64,000 nucleotides of DNA from Micropterix aruncella (GCA_944548615.1 OX155961.1:25029969-25093968), one strand, 5' to 3'. Counted from the first letter of the stretch, positions 1-13,739 are shown. The notes: a model not told the origin generated them from the letters alone. Program-made: numbers and translations.

Positions 1-1387
<1,387 letters not shown>

Positions 1388-1438
1388 ATATGATTAGTAT
1401 AAGTGAAAATTATTATTTTCAAATTGAAATTATGTATT

Positions 1439-1773
1439 ATTACTAAATAAATTAACGTATAAAATAAATGAAAGGAGACTTATCTGGTCTGTGTAGACCA
1501 GGAGTGACTCCACGCCTTTTTTCTTCTCTATTCTTTCAGTGTTGGTCAATAATAATCGCCTATTCCTTTCCAGCATAGATTCTAGACTTTTACTTTGTGT
1601 TACCACTGTATGAGGCAGGAAGAAGTCCAGTTGACAGACTTCCAATAGCACAGCAGGGATTATTGACCAACACTGAAAGAATAGAGAAGAAAAAAGGCGT
1701 GGAGTCACTCCTGGTCTACACAGACCAGATAAGTCTCCTTTCATTTATTTTATATGTTAATTTATTTAGTAAT
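1439..1773. repeat. Long inverted repeat, ~115-bp arms
   Basis: Arms 1439-1553 and 1659-1773 are near-perfect reverse complements (I see one clear mismatch, near 1457) around a ~105-bp spacer. The inner arm ends read GTTGGTCAATAAT / ATTATTGACCAAC. An A-rich TAAA tail (about 1806-1830) follows the right arm, as at LINE 3' ends. A fold-back transposon or an inverted LINE 3' UTR are both possible; I see no coding content. Confidence 0.85.
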
Positions 1774-1912
1774 CTAACAGTCGTAACCATTGTAATAAGT
1801 ACTTATAAATAAATAAATAAAATAAATAAAGAGTAACTTAATTTGTAAAACTTTTTCTAATTATCTGTTAGTTTGTAAGCAATATGTAAATCGTTTTGAT
1901 AAAAAATAAACG

Positions 1913-2125
1913 GTTCACGAGGTTGCCGACGGGGGTAGAAACCCGGAGAATCTTCTTCCATGTCTCTGTTCGTTCATTCCTCACGCGCTACCCTTCCGGT
2001 ACGCGTGAGGTTGTCGTTGCACGATATCCCGGGCAGATAAAACGACCCATGTCGTTAGAACTGCCCGGGTGGTGGGCGGAGTTTGTTTCCCCGCCTGTCA
2101 CCGCGTAAACGTATAATAATAATAA
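1913..2125 (+). other. GC-rich run of hairpins followed by (TAA)n
   Basis: Four successive hairpins occur in otherwise AT-rich DNA: a 4-bp stem at 1933-1944 (GGGT/ACCC); 1979-2010 (9 bp CCTCACGCG/CGCGTGAGG plus 4 inner bp); 2028-2069 (9 bp CCCGGGCAG/CTGCCCGGG plus inner ACGAC/GTCGT); and 2071-2102 (4+5 bp with a 3-nt bulge). A TAATAATAATAAAAAA tail follows at about 2114. This looks like the structured 3' end of a non-LTR retroelement or SINE. Seen: the pairing. Inferred: function as RNA. I do not recognise the family. Confidence 0.6.
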
Positions 2126-2173
2126 AAAAGCCCGGTACTGCTTACCAGTCCATGCAGATCACTGACATTCAAG

Positions 2174-2340
2174 TTGGGAGCTATGGGCCCTTGCTCAGTT
2201 GGCCACGAAGACCCATTATATTCAGGGTTGGTCACACCCATGCATGAAGTGCGAGCCTGGGCAGAACTCTGGCCTTAGGGCTAGTTTCCCCTAGGAATCA
2301 AACTTCTGGCGCTCCTGGACGGTCTGCGCACCGAGCGGAA
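2174..2340 (+). repeat. Family A retroposon, 5' fragment
   Basis: Begins 'TTGGGAGCTATGGGCCC', continues through 'TTGGCCACGAAGACCCAT' and ends near 'GGTCTGCGCACCG'. This is the 5' quarter of the ~685-bp family described at 56166-56865. Confidence 0.75.
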
Positions 2341-2344
2341 AGAA

Positions 2345-2560
2345 TTTTGAATTTATGAATTTGATATTTGAATGCAAATACAAAATTTCGTTTCTGTGCC
2401 CTCGTCGGGAGCCAACTCTGAATGCAGCAGCCATGTATACAATTTAGAACAGGCTCTCATAATTGAATGCGTATACAAAATTGTGTGTCTGTGATGTTGA
2501 CCGTGGAAGAGTATCCTAGTCGGGAGCCGATCCTAGGTGCAGAAACAGGTCATGCTCACC
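2345..2560 (+). repeat. Unclassified repeat with internally duplicated motif (copy 1)
   Basis: Two imperfect tandem units, each running from 'GAATGC...TACAAAATT' through 'TCTGTG' to 'GTCGGGAGCC' (about 2370-2420 and 2465-2535). A related inverted copy lies at 20885-21065. No coding capacity. The remaining DNA to 2885 is AT-rich with nothing recognisable. Confidence 0.5.
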
Positions 2561-2879
2561 AAAAATAAATATTGTAATCACAACTGAACCAACGTGTAAA
2601 ATTTCAACTTCGTAGGATGATAGAAAGTGGTGCTAATACAGCTTGCAAGATTTGACGCACATACATTCATTGCAACTATGTAACTATCATTCAATGCAAC
2701 GTAAATAGTTTTTTTCTATCCTCTCCAGCTCCCATAAATATAACACATCCGACCCCGATAGTGACTAAGTGTTGAAAATAACAGAAATAATCAACCTTTT
2801 ACTAGAAATTATCATTTAGTAATTTTATGACTTTTTAATAAATCGCCACTAAATAGCACATGGCAATAAATAGTGCGGA

Positions 2880-3636
<757 letters not shown>

Positions 3637-3644
3637 GAGTGCAC

Positions 3645-3776
3645 TTCTGTTTATATTATAAACACTGTTTATATTATAAACGTTTATATTATAAACGTTT
3701 ATAATATAAACAGTGTTTATATTATATATCTGTTTATATTATAAACGCTGTGCACTTCTGTTTATATTATAAACAG
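3645..3776. repeat. Cluster of TTTATATTATAAAC units in both orientations
   Basis: About six copies of a 14-nt unit (TTTATATTATAAAC and its complement) separated by short spacers such as GTG, ACTG and CTG. 'GTGCACTTCTG' occurs on both sides (near 3639 and 3753). The cluster can fold into several alternative hairpins and truncates the upstream coding frame of the neighbouring retroelement. Nothing else recognisable up to 4582. Confidence 0.75.
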
Positions 3777-4582
3777 AAAGTATGTGAAAATATTCCTTAG
3801 AATTAATGTATTTGTAATGGTACTGTTTGTACTATTGCAAGTACTTTAATTAACATTATCATAAATAAATAAATAAATTTAAAATTAATTAAGAGCTAGC
3901 AACGGTCAGTAAAAATAAAGTTAAAATAATAACATTCAGAAACAAGGAAAAAGTAAGAAGAATTGACAAATTGCACATTACCAAAAATAAATAATAAAAT
4001 AAGAAAGGATATTTTATTAAAGTTAGAAGCGGTATACACAATATAAAGAAAACTTTTAGGGACATTAAACAGTTGCTTAACCCGCCTGCCTGTCGTTATA
4101 ACCAGCCTGAGAAAATAATAGTATTAACTGCATGCGAAGGTCTTTGGTAAACGTGGGTCGAGCAGGCGAGTCCGAGGGCGAGCTTTGCTCGCAAATCACA
4201 TTAACCTTTGTGTCCAGAGAATCCATTAGAGTGTCCAGTGTCCGGCGAGGCCTTGCAGGAGCAATTCAGTCATCCGCTAAGACTATTCAGTTAATGCCGG
4301 CGTTACACGGGTGATTTGCAACGTAAATTTCGTTAATCTCCATCGTACACGCCATTGTTCATCGGACGACGCAGTGCAAGTGTGTAGAATGTAATGACCG
4401 TAAAGCAATTCGCTACTCATTGCTGTGTGGACATGTGGCTTAATCAATTCTTGAATTAAGAATCACAAGCAAATAGCACATTCCGAGAGGGTGATGTTAG
4501 AATTCTTATAGATTCTGCTATAACATTTAAATACATGGTTGCGCAGGGAAAGGGGAACATTTTAATGCGAGAGTTCACAAAA

Positions 4583-4734
4583 CTATAGGCCTGAATATGA
4601 AATCGGAGACTATCACGGCTATTTGACATTATAAATAGGATAAAAAGGATTTTACCTCGTGAATTATGTAGCACCCAGGGTGCTACCGAATTCACGCCAT
4701 AAATTCGTTTTTATTCTATTTCTATAGGCCTGAA
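4583..4734. mobile_element. 126-bp PLE terminal-only derivative with 13-bp TSD
   Basis: The element at 4596-4721 is flanked by identical 13-mers CTATAGGCCTGAA (4583-4595 and 4722-4734). Its left arm resembles the left arm of the PLE insertions at 25920 and 39929 ('GACTATC.CGG', 'TTTGACATTATAAATAGGAT'). Its right arm is the inverse and stops at 'TTCTATTT'. The arms meet at the perfect palindrome GTAGCACCCAGGGTGCTAC with no RT or endonuclease sequence between. It looks like a non-autonomous PLE copy consisting only of inverted termini. Confidence 0.72.
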
Positions 4735-5265
4735 GTTGTTCGGAACCGATGCGTAGTTGTTGTAAACGCGTCGCTATTTGATAATATTTTTTTTAACTAA
4801 TTACTTTTTTTACGAATCTTTAACAATGTAATTATTTTATAACTATTTTATGACTACGATTATTTTTACCAGCTCTTACTTTTAGTAATTATTTAAACCT
4901 TTTCATTTATATTTTGATATTGTCATTCCTGTAATCTTCTTTAAGCATTTACTGATATGATTCTTTTTATTAATTTGTGTTAAATATTATTGCTCTTAAA
5001 ATTCTAGATTTTTTAGACGTATTCACACATTAATTATAATATGTAACTCTATGCTTATAGAATGTCCGCCCAAGCACATGCTTTAATAATTGAGTTTATT
5101 TTCTTGCTGTGGGCCAAGCAATTTAGTAACAAATATTTTTTGAGTTTTTAATTTTAATATTATTTTTAAATTGCTTTAAATTAAATTAAATTAAAGGAAA
5201 TGATTTGAAATTAACAATATATTTGATTTAATTGGATATTCGGTTTAATAATGCTCGACAATATT
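4735..5265. other. AT-rich interval, nothing recognised
   Basis: Very AT-rich with poly-T/A runs and no convincing coding frame or repeat boundary. Confidence 0.5.
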
Positions 5266-5267
5266 AT

Positions 5268-5440
5268 TGTCGCGCTTAGATGCCAAGCGCGACGAGCTAA
5301 AAGCCCTACCACCGGCGGCCATAAAGTATAATTACGTCGATGGTGTCTTGACTTGCGCCAAATGTGCACGCACATTCAAAGCCAAGGTCGGCTATATCAG
5401 TCACCTGCGGGCGCGCCAACAAAACCCCAGACCATAACAT
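5268..5440 (+). pseudogene. LINE C-terminal zinc-finger fragment
   Basis: The plus-strand frame reads '[19 protein letters not shown]', '[18 protein letters not shown]', '[16 protein letters not shown]'. This is the C-terminal tail of a non-LTR ORF2-like protein ending in a C2H2-like finger (CAKC ... H). The terminal histidine is lost (HLRAR instead of HLRAH). A longer copy of the same tail is on the minus strand at 32590-33006. It is a 5'-truncated, non-functional fragment; 5441-5978 downstream shows overlapping open frames on both strands but nothing recognised. Confidence 0.72.
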
Positions 5441-5978
5441 AACATGAACCTACATACGTATCAGCAGATATTCAGCCACCGCGCGCCTCCAATGTTATCA
5501 TCGAAAGCGATTTTATTTACGAGGCGTTTTATAAATCTCACAGTTCAATATGGCCTAATTGCCAACGTTTCCGTGAACGAATTTCGGAAGTTTTCCCGTA
5601 TAGAAGCGGGCCGTAAATCACGTTCCGCCTCCTGTGTAGCCGAGGGCGAAGCGAAGGGAATCTCTCGAAAAGGCTGTAAAAAATGAAGGCGCGCGCGTAA
5701 TAAACTAACGGAGGCAAGGAGGCGAAGTAGAACGAAACGGCCGTGTATAGGCCATATTAAGTCAGGATAATGCATCCAGGTTTAATTAGACACCCGCACC
5801 TCGCGATGCGGCCACCTGGCCATATTGCTTCGGCGCAACCCGCGCAACCAAAGGCACGGCATGGCAATGGGTTAAAATCGTAGAAGATTGTCTGTCTTGC
5901 TTGATTGTAAAATATCAAATTGGAAAGTTCATTTTAAGTAAAAGGTACAGTGCATTTTGATTAAAAATATTAAATACT

Positions 5979-6060
5979 AGCTGTTACTCGCGGCTTCGCT
6001 TTAAGTAAAGTTTAGAATCAATTTATTAATTTAAGTAGGTTGGCGTTTATTTGCCTTTTC
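5979..6060 (-). mobile_element. Possible Helitron 3' terminus
   Basis: On the minus strand the segment ends with a short GC hairpin (GCGAAGCCGCGAG) and then AACAGCTAG, matching the Helitron pattern of a hairpin followed by CTAG. The other end is not defined. Confidence 0.35.
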
Positions 6061-6224
6061 AGACTCTACCTTTAGATATATAGCGCAATACGTCTCTCCT
6101 CATAAGCACGCTACGTATATTGTAAACATACGCGTCTTGTTCCTCGCGACCCGCGCCGACTTGCTGAGCCAGCAGCCGCCGCCACCGCCTGCTAGATATT
6201 TCGGGGTGCTTGCACGCGTTACTA

Positions 6225-6550
6225 ATTTTATGATGTCTTTAAAACTATACTACCTAAAAATGAGGAAATACGCAGAAGAACCAATGTCACTGATATAGCT
6301 CGTAAAATTACCAACTTGAAGTAGCGATGGGCAGACCATATAGCTCGCAGAACCGACAACCGTTGGGGAAAAAGATTATCGAATATCGACCACGAACCGG
6401 CAGACGTGGTACGGCCCCATACAAGATGGACCGATGGCATAGCTAAGGTCGCAGGAAGTAGGAAGTAGGATGGAGATGTCTCAAGACCGCTTCTCGTGGT
6501 TATCTATGGAGGAGCCCTATGTCCAACAGTGGACGTCTACCTGCTGATGA
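6225..6550 (+). pseudogene. RTE-type LINE reverse transcriptase tail
   Basis: A degenerate C terminus of an endonuclease-reverse transcriptase. Reading across frameshifts and stops: 'NEEIRRRTNVTDIARKITNL', 'RWADHIARRTDNRWGKRL', 'TRWTDGIAKVAGSR', then a remnant of the terminal 'EAYVQQWTS' signature (nucleotides '...GTCCAACAGTGGACGTC', about 6520-6537). It ends in ATG-type repeats (GATGATGATG, 6544-6555), typical of RTE 3' tails. At least two stops interrupt it, so it is a relic. This tail type is very common in lepidopteran genomes (recalled knowledge) and is my main hint to the host. Confidence 0.72.
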
Positions 6551-6559
6551 TGATGCAAA

Positions 6560-8829
6560 ACGAACATCCTGTTATAAACGGGTGTATATTCTGGTACACA
6601 ATAGAAATCCTATAACAATTTCGTAATGTAACGATACACTGAAGCCACAACAAGGGTAGGTTTTCAGAGAGAGTTGAAATCATCGTATTTTCAAAAATGA
6701 TCGTAGATGCGATTACCCTTAACGCCACACCCCCTGCCTCTATCGGGCTTAATTAAGAACGGCCTTATCGGGCGAGTATTTAAAGTCTTGGCGTATTTTA
6801 CGTTTAATATTGCCTGGACTAAGGGACGTTTCTGCGGGTCAGGTACATCTACCGTTTATATAAACAGCCGTAAAAACTCCGCCTAAGGAATAAAACGGGA
6901 ACAAAAATTTATGTTAAATATAATTTAAAATTCAAATTTGCATTACATTTTTATCACGTCACATAGCGGTAAAAAATGCGGCCTCGAAAAGGGAGGAAAA
7001 TGTTTTTTTATACGTTTAAAAGTGTGATGTGACGCTTGATATCGTTATGAAAAATTGGTGTTGACTGTTTTTTGACATTTTACATTGCCATGTAAATAAC
7101 ATATTTACGCCTTCGACCTTCAACTCTACGCTAGTTTTGTTCCTGATTATGCGCCCTGTGTTTTAACCGGATTAAACTTTGATTTAAATTGAATCGGTCA
7201 ATTTAAAAACAATACAGGTGAGTTTTTAATTATTGGCGTCAATGACGTGGCTAAATCAGTACGGGGAAATAAAAAACATTTCATTTTAAAAATATAGGAA
7301 AAACACACTTTTTTTTTAATTAAATGTTTTTAAAAAATGTATAAAAAGAGTTTTTTTTTGCGCCATCTAGCGGTAGGTAAAATATTAAAAATATTGTTTA
7401 GTAGCGATATTGCAAAATCTATTAAGAGACATTTCCTTAAACTATGAAATACACCTCCTCCCCCACCCGTCTCCTAGCTTGTCCTTAGTCGGGGCCGAAA
7501 AATAAAATTCAATTACGATGGACGTTCCATCCAACTGTACTAAGAAGCTAAGGAAGCCGAAAAAATGGATGTCTCAAAACTGATCGACGATTTTGTAGAG
7601 TGCTAATCAAGACGAAACCACTCTAGAAATGTATATTCATATTTTTTATATTAAATTAAGTAGTCAATTTTAATCAGTAGATATGCTAAAAGTTGTACTT
7701 TTCTAATAATATTAGAAGGGTATTTTATATAATAATATTAGATAGGTAACCAGTTTCGCACTTGGTTATTCTACTCAAACTAAAGTAATAAAAACTGACA
7801 TTGTTTTTTATTATTTCTCACCAAATTCAAAGGTGGACAAATATAAATAAAGTCGACTAAATATAAGTACAGCGTCGTTTTAATATAGGAACACATATTT
7901 CGATCATTCTCCCGCAAAACTGTTTCTATGTGACCCCGCGTGTCCTGCTGAAGTTCTTGGAAAGTTGTTCCTTAACATGTTCGAACCAATGCTGATTTAT
8001 AATGTATCTTCAATGTAAATATGTAATGCTGCTAGGTATAGAGTAATTACAACCTATATGCTTCCTATATACTTACATAATGAATGTAAGTAAGTAGGGG
8101 CAAGGGCCTTTTGTTCAATTTTGCTCCGGGTCCATTTTTTTTAGTTACGCCACTGCCTTCCATCAATATTGAGTTTACATATGTTATTAATTTCTTTCCT
8201 ATTTTCATTTTTATGTTTATTACGTAGTTTTACTTATTTATTTTGAGCGCCACTTTACAAAAAGTACACTTGTTATATTATCGTGGTTTAGGGAATGCTT
8301 GGGCCTGGAATATCCAGAATATAACAAGGACCGACCACTATCTAGATCGACTATACTACCTCGTTGTGGCTATTATTATTATTTATGTTATTATGTTTTT
8401 TTTCTATTCATTATTAATGATTTTCTTTATTATTATTGTATTATTTGTTCTCTATGATTGTTTTAAAATATTACAAATTTTAAAACTTTAATTTGTAGTT
8501 GATATTCTAATGAAATTCTTTTTTTTCTGTTTTTTATCTTTTTGTATATAACTTTTTGCTTTGAAACACACATTTAGGACATTTGGCCTTATTATGCCTA
8601 CATATGTTTAAAATGCTTGCCCTAGAAAAAGTTTTTACTTAATTGGGCAGCATGGGACTGTCATCATATATAATATATGCGTGACATAACTTGCTGTGTG
8701 TGTAATGATTTTCAAGCTAAATTATTTTCATTGTTTAAGTGTAGGTATTTACTATTAAATATGTTACGCTTAATGCAAATTATGTACATTACCATTAATA
8801 AATCAAATAATTTGCATGTTAACTTGTTA
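6560..8829. other. Mostly unrecognised AT-rich DNA with two repeat traces
   Basis: No credible gene. The segment 7360-7425 (CGCCATCTAGCGGTAGGTAA ...) is related to the left half of the fold-back MITE at 11506-11595. A possible hAT-type end, 'GTTACGCCACTG', closes 8095-8157 (minus-strand start CAGTGGCGTAAC). Otherwise nothing recognised. Confidence 0.45.
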
Positions 8830-9537
8830 TCTATACTAGTAGAAGTAATCTCTGGATCTACTGAACCGATTTAAAAAATTCTTTTACCAATAGAAAGCCA
8901 CGTTATTTGTGAGTGTCATAGACTATATATTAATCCGAAAAATAAAAAGACTTTTTCGTGGTAGTCGGATTTGCAAAGTAGGTCGGAGAAAAAACGGTCG
9001 AACGAAAATGTTTCTAACTAACGATGAGAGATACATGATTAGGTTCTAGAGAAAAGTTGTAGAGCTTGGTAATGCCTACAAAAAAGTCAGCGACGGTCTA
9101 CGTATAAATTTTATATTTAAGTCACAATAAGTAGTTGTTTATATTTAAAAAAATAATTTCAATCGTTAGGTCATGTTTATTGGTCATATTATCAACAATT
9201 ATGGATTCATATCAAAATAAGTAAATTTATCGTCTCAAGTTTTAAAACAAAAGACTTTTCCCTTTTACTGCATATAATTTCCCTTTTTCTGCATAAATGG
9301 TTAAAGATATAAGACACTCACAAATAAGACACTCACAAGAAGACACTCACAAATAATGGTAATATAGTCAAATTGGCATGCAAATACATACATGATCTAC
9401 ATATGCAGTAAAAATATAACCCTTCTTTTGGCAGTCAGGAAATTAATCATAGCACTCAGTACTAACCGAACCACTCTCATAATTTCGTAACAAGTAAAAA
9501 GTTTTACCGCCCAACGAAGTGGGCACGGGTTAGCTAG
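8830..9537 (+). mobile_element. Non-autonomous Helitron, 708 bp
   Basis: The 5' end begins TC (TCTATACTAG) after an A. The 3' end has hairpin GCCCA-acgaag-TGGGC (9509-9524) followed nine bases later by terminal CTAG (9534-9537) and then a T. TC start, hairpin plus CTRR end and insertion between A and T are standard Helitron features. No coding sequence inside, so non-autonomous. An inverted relative lies at 34613-35450. A Helitron helicase fragment at 13740-13833 shows that autonomous elements existed in this genome. Confidence 0.72.
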
Positions 9538-10229
9538 TATATAATAACGCAAATACCGTAATATTTCGTACGTTGTTGCAACTCGTAGATCGACCAACCA
9601 AATCGAATTCGATTGGATCGGCGCGGTCGTGGTGTACTATTCGTGGTGGCGTGATTCGCGACTCGCCAATATTGTCTATACTTCTATTTAGAGATTATAA
9701 ATGAATTTTATTTATCAAGCTCCAGGCGGTATTTTAAGATTTAACAGCTTCCTTTATTTTTCAATGAAATTCTACTCGAATCGATGGCACCGCCAGGCAT
9801 CGATTGGAGTACATAACAGCGTCTGGGAATCGATGAAATTGCCCACGCTGTTTTTGTTCACAACGGCTCGGCCGCATTGTTTTCGCTAGCACATCCCGCT
9901 CGCCCTCTCATTGGTTGTAAATTCTCTGTATTTCTTGTGACGAATCTACTTCTCCACTGAACCATAGACCAATACAAGGATATTCTGTAAGCATTGCAAG
10001 TCTTTTATTTATGAATTTTTGCTGTTGCAATATATTGCTACTTTCGTTTCGCTGTTAAAATATTGGGTTCCTAATGGTTCCATGCAGCTTGAATCTGATG
10101 GCCTGTCTGTGTTTTCTTAGGTTAGCTCAACTCATGGTTCAGCTCTCGTCAGGTATCCTCATCGAAGGCAGACTTACCTGGAAGGGCTGCTGTGAACTCT
10201 GCCTAATATTACCTGCCTAATATTAGACA
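9538..10229. other. No recognised feature
   Basis: Moderate GC with short frames only. I see no family signature. Confidence 0.5.
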
Positions 10230-10640
10230 GTGTGATCAGAGGTTCCGATCCGGCGGAGCACCTCGGGCGGAACTGGTCTGCTTGCGCACCGTGCGGCGTC
10301 AGCCAATCGTTTGTATGATCCGGCGAATAAACGGAGTTTAGGAAATTACGTTTTCCGAGAAGCTATGGTAATTTTTGATCTATCGTCATCTATCCTGAGA
10401 AGGGATTCATTGGCCACCCGATCCCGTGTGATTTTGACCTGCAAAGGGCGCCTCGTTCCGCAATAAATTCGAGATTGAATTACCGCTAACGTCAGGCAGA
10501 GGCCGAGCAAGTGACCTCAAATCCTTGACTAGATTGGAAGATGGAGAGGCCCGTCTAAATCTGGTAGTAATTGCGCGAAGAAAGACCGTTGGGCGGAGCT
10601 TACTAGTGCCTCGTGAAGACTTTACGTCCACCTCATGGGA
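10230..10640 (+). repeat. Diverged family A retroposon copy
   Basis: Shares in order 'TGCGCACCGTGCGGCGT.AGCCAATCG', 'TTGGCCACCCGATCCCG' and 'GAGCAAGTGACCTCAAAT' with the better copies at 49.5-59.5 kb, but with many substitutions and small indels. No target duplication seen. Confidence 0.55.
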
Positions 10641-11505
10641 GACGGAATGGCATATTATGGTTTTAACTTCCTGGGGTGGAGGATTCGCCAGTAGTAATTG
10701 ACCCCCCCCCCCCCCCCAATTTGTCTACAGCGCTCTGTTACACCGCTTGCTTTCTATTTGTTGCCTTGGATATTTCGACTCACTACTCAGACGTTTCAGT
10801 CTGTCTTTTTTCTTTATTTTCGCTATTAGCAATGCTACTGCGATGTCGTCGTCTCGTTATCGACTCGAGCTATCTGATTCAGTCTACTCTTAATGCCTGC
10901 ATTTACATGCCTCCAAGGCTGTCGTCGATCGCTGTTCAAGACATCCATTTCGTCGTCATTCATTCGTTTCTTCCCTTTGATATGCCTTCTTTCATAGCTT
11001 TGCCGCTCTTCTTTACCCCCAATGAAGGCAGACATTTACATATTATACTAACAAGCGAGACGCTTTGATTTCCTAATGATGCCCTCTTTGCTCGTAAAAA
11101 AAATTACTTGAATCAACATCAATAATTATCGGAGATATTAAAGGGATTTCTTAAGAAATGCGAGACATGAGCATCAAAAAGAAAGATTTTTAACTGCTCT
11201 ACGTTGGCAAAATAATATCTTACAATAAATAATACTCATAGTAATATTACACCATTTTTTTAAAAACGGTAGGTCGTACAAAATCGATGGGATATACAGT
11301 TACGATACAAAATTACATGCCATACAGTTTACTTATAAGTTGTACAATATTTTCTGTTATTAAATATACTTTTTCTTACATTAATATCAAGCGTGAGTTT
11401 TAGTTACCGGCATCCTTGAATTGGGTAAATTAACACGAGCAAGTAATCAACTTTAAAAAAAAATAGTAATAAGATATGTTTTGAAAAGTAGGCATAAAAC
11501 GCTTT
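10641..11505. other. Poly-C tract and uninterpreted open frame
   Basis: A C-run lies at about 10701-10717. A plus-strand frame (10676-11068, 130 codons) is open but contains the poly-C-encoded prolines, has no family signature and overlaps an open frame on the other strand. I do not regard it as a gene. Confidence 0.4.
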
Positions 11506-11595
11506 GAGCACGTTATGCCATCTAGCGGTAGGTAAATATCGCTAATATTGTTAATTAGCGATATTTTATATAACAATAGATGGCGCAGCGCGCTC
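11506..11595. mobile_element. 90-bp fold-back MITE (copy 1)
   Basis: Terminal inverted repeats GAGCACGTTATGCCATCTA and, read inward from the right, GAGCGCGCTGCGCCATCTA, enclose an AT-rich palindromic centre (ATCGCTAATATTG.TAATTAGCGAT). A second copy of the same length is at 39277-39367. Confidence 0.6.
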
Positions 11596-13024
11596 ATCGC
11601 TTCCTAAACGTTTTGTTAAAAGATAGGATTTGCAAAATTACCAAAAAAAATAGTTTTCAAATATTTTTCTAAATTATTTATTAAAGTTGTTTCCTTCAAG
11701 GAAGCCGTTAATTAAAAACACACCCTGTATACGTAGATACAACCTGTAATTTAAAATATTATTAGGTATTCACAGTAACAAACTAAATTTAAATTTTTAT
11801 CACAGAGTTGGTTGAAAAGAACAAAAAACCACTATAAATCTCGAAAAATTATTGGACAACAATGAATTATTGGTTAAATAACAATGTAGGATAAACAAAA
11901 GAAGAAAATAGAAAGTAATGGAAAAAAAAACAAAAATGTAAACGTTTAAACATATTAAAAAAAATACTTAATTTAACCACATATAATATCTAGAGATTCG
12001 AGTTTCGAAATAAGCTACTAAGGCCTTCAATAAAGTAATAATGTTAGCTATTATATAATGTTTATTTATTTTTTGACATATACTTACACCTTATATGTAT
12101 GTTTATACAATTGATAGATATATCTTTTTTATAAATTTACAATATCCTTCCTAAACACTTTTTATCACAATAACCTTAACCTCCTAGAAATGCAATTAGT
12201 AGTCCAGAATCACTTCTCCCCCCCCCCCCCCTTTTCCATTGACTATTAAATATTATTATATTTATTTCAGTATAAATACTCCCACGGAATGAAAATTGGC
12301 TGATTTAAAAAAAAACTATATAATATACGTTATCATCTTTAAAGAAAAGCATCAAAGCGATTGGCAGTATCGAATCACCAATGTTTAATGATATATTTAG
12401 GTTATGATTGCTATGTTTTTTGGAAGCAATAGCCCAAAGATGTTCTAGGACCTGTTATTAATTCCCGGTTCCATTGGAACTTCCCGCTCGATTTGAGTTA
12501 ACCATTTTTGGTTAGACGCTTACAAATGCTAAAATTGTATCTAACCGATATTGGTTAGGGCGCTCCGCGCTGCGTAAAATGCCAACTTTTTTAATATTTA
12601 TTCATTATCATCTTGATTGTTTGACGAGATAAGGTTATAATATTTTATGTTTCAAATTTCAATGCGATCATTTTACAGTTATTCTTTTTACGATCCGTAT
12701 AGTAGTTTAAAAGTTATGGTCCTTTATCTCAAGGCCATCGACTTCACGTGCAAAACTGTCCCGGGCAGAAGTGACGACTAAATTTTTACCCCGCGATAAG
12801 AAGGGTGCGTTGTTCGATGTTTTTTTGTACGACAGTTTTTATTTAAAAATAGCGATGCAAGATGTTATAAACACATTACAATCGTTACACTATCTGACAT
12901 TATTTTCTTTAGTTATCATTTGAATGAAAGTGCAATGTGAGCTCCAAAAAGTATCGATGTCGATTGTTTTGTCGTGCGTAATGACTCTAGTTATTATAAT
13001 TCTGTGTCTTTTTATCCAACTTAT
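11596..13024. other. AT-rich interval, nothing recognised
   Basis: Low-complexity AT-rich DNA with a poly-C run at about 12217-12231. No coding or repeat signature that I can name. Confidence 0.5.
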
Positions 13025-13125
13025 CACAACAACAATACCAACAATAAGCCATTAGCTGTCGCGGGCAGGATTGATGTCTCTGGCGGGCCGGATTTGGCCC
13101 GCGGGCCGTAGTTTGGAGACCCCTG
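13025..13125 (-). mobile_element. hAT-type transposon terminal fragment
   Basis: On the minus strand the end reads CAGGGGTCTCCAAACTACGG followed by CCCGCGGGCC, a classic hAT terminus. It interrupts the mariner fragment that starts at 13126. The opposite terminus is not found, so only one end is present. Confidence 0.55.
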
Positions 13126-13222
13126 GTATAGAGGATGTCCCAGTACTTCAGAGCCAGCTTCTTTAATGGCAGCTATCGTAACTCTGGAGTTGTGCGCTGG
13201 GGCATTATCTTGATGAAACAAA
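13126..13222 (-). pseudogene. mariner transposase fragment
   Basis: A short minus-strand stretch reads 'LFHQDNAPAHNSRVTIAAI' and 'KEAGSEVLGHPLY', matching the block around the second catalytic aspartate of mariner (DD34D-type) transposases. The frame is broken exactly at a hAT terminus (13125), so the hAT element landed inside it. The rest of the transposase is missing on both sides. Clearly non-functional. Confidence 0.75.
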
Positions 13223-13739
13223 ACAATTTTAGTGAGTTTACCTCTTCATTTTCATGTAATTCGTTTCTCATTTTTTATTTGTTCTACATATACAGCCTCA
13301 ATTTTAGAAGCTTCATTATTAAAGTATTAAATTGTTAAGGGTTATTTTTAATCAAAAATCGTAAGCGTTTTGAAGTTGGTCGTTTATACTGTTGGCTTCT
13401 ACGCTGGTGCAGCAACTGCAACCAACTTCTGAATGCGACAAGGAACAGTATTCCAGTTTAGGTAGTGGTTTATTTATAACAGCTGATCCGGCGAACTCCG
13501 TACCGCCTAACAATGTATTTCGTGTTACAGATTAGCTGAACTTAATTTATGATTTTATGAAAGTAATACAATGTGTACAAAATAAATATTAAATTCACTG
13601 CTTTATTAAGATAATAGCATAAAAAGAAATATAAAAGTTTAAAAAATAAGTATATCAATCGCGTGTCAGAAAGACATTATTAAATTAAACTATTTACATA
13701 TTGTTCAGCATGGGATGCACTCGGTTTAATTCACGATAT

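Noticed and set aside
10676..11068. 130-codon plus-strand frame
   Set aside because: Driven by a poly-C run, no family signature, open frame on the opposite strand as well.
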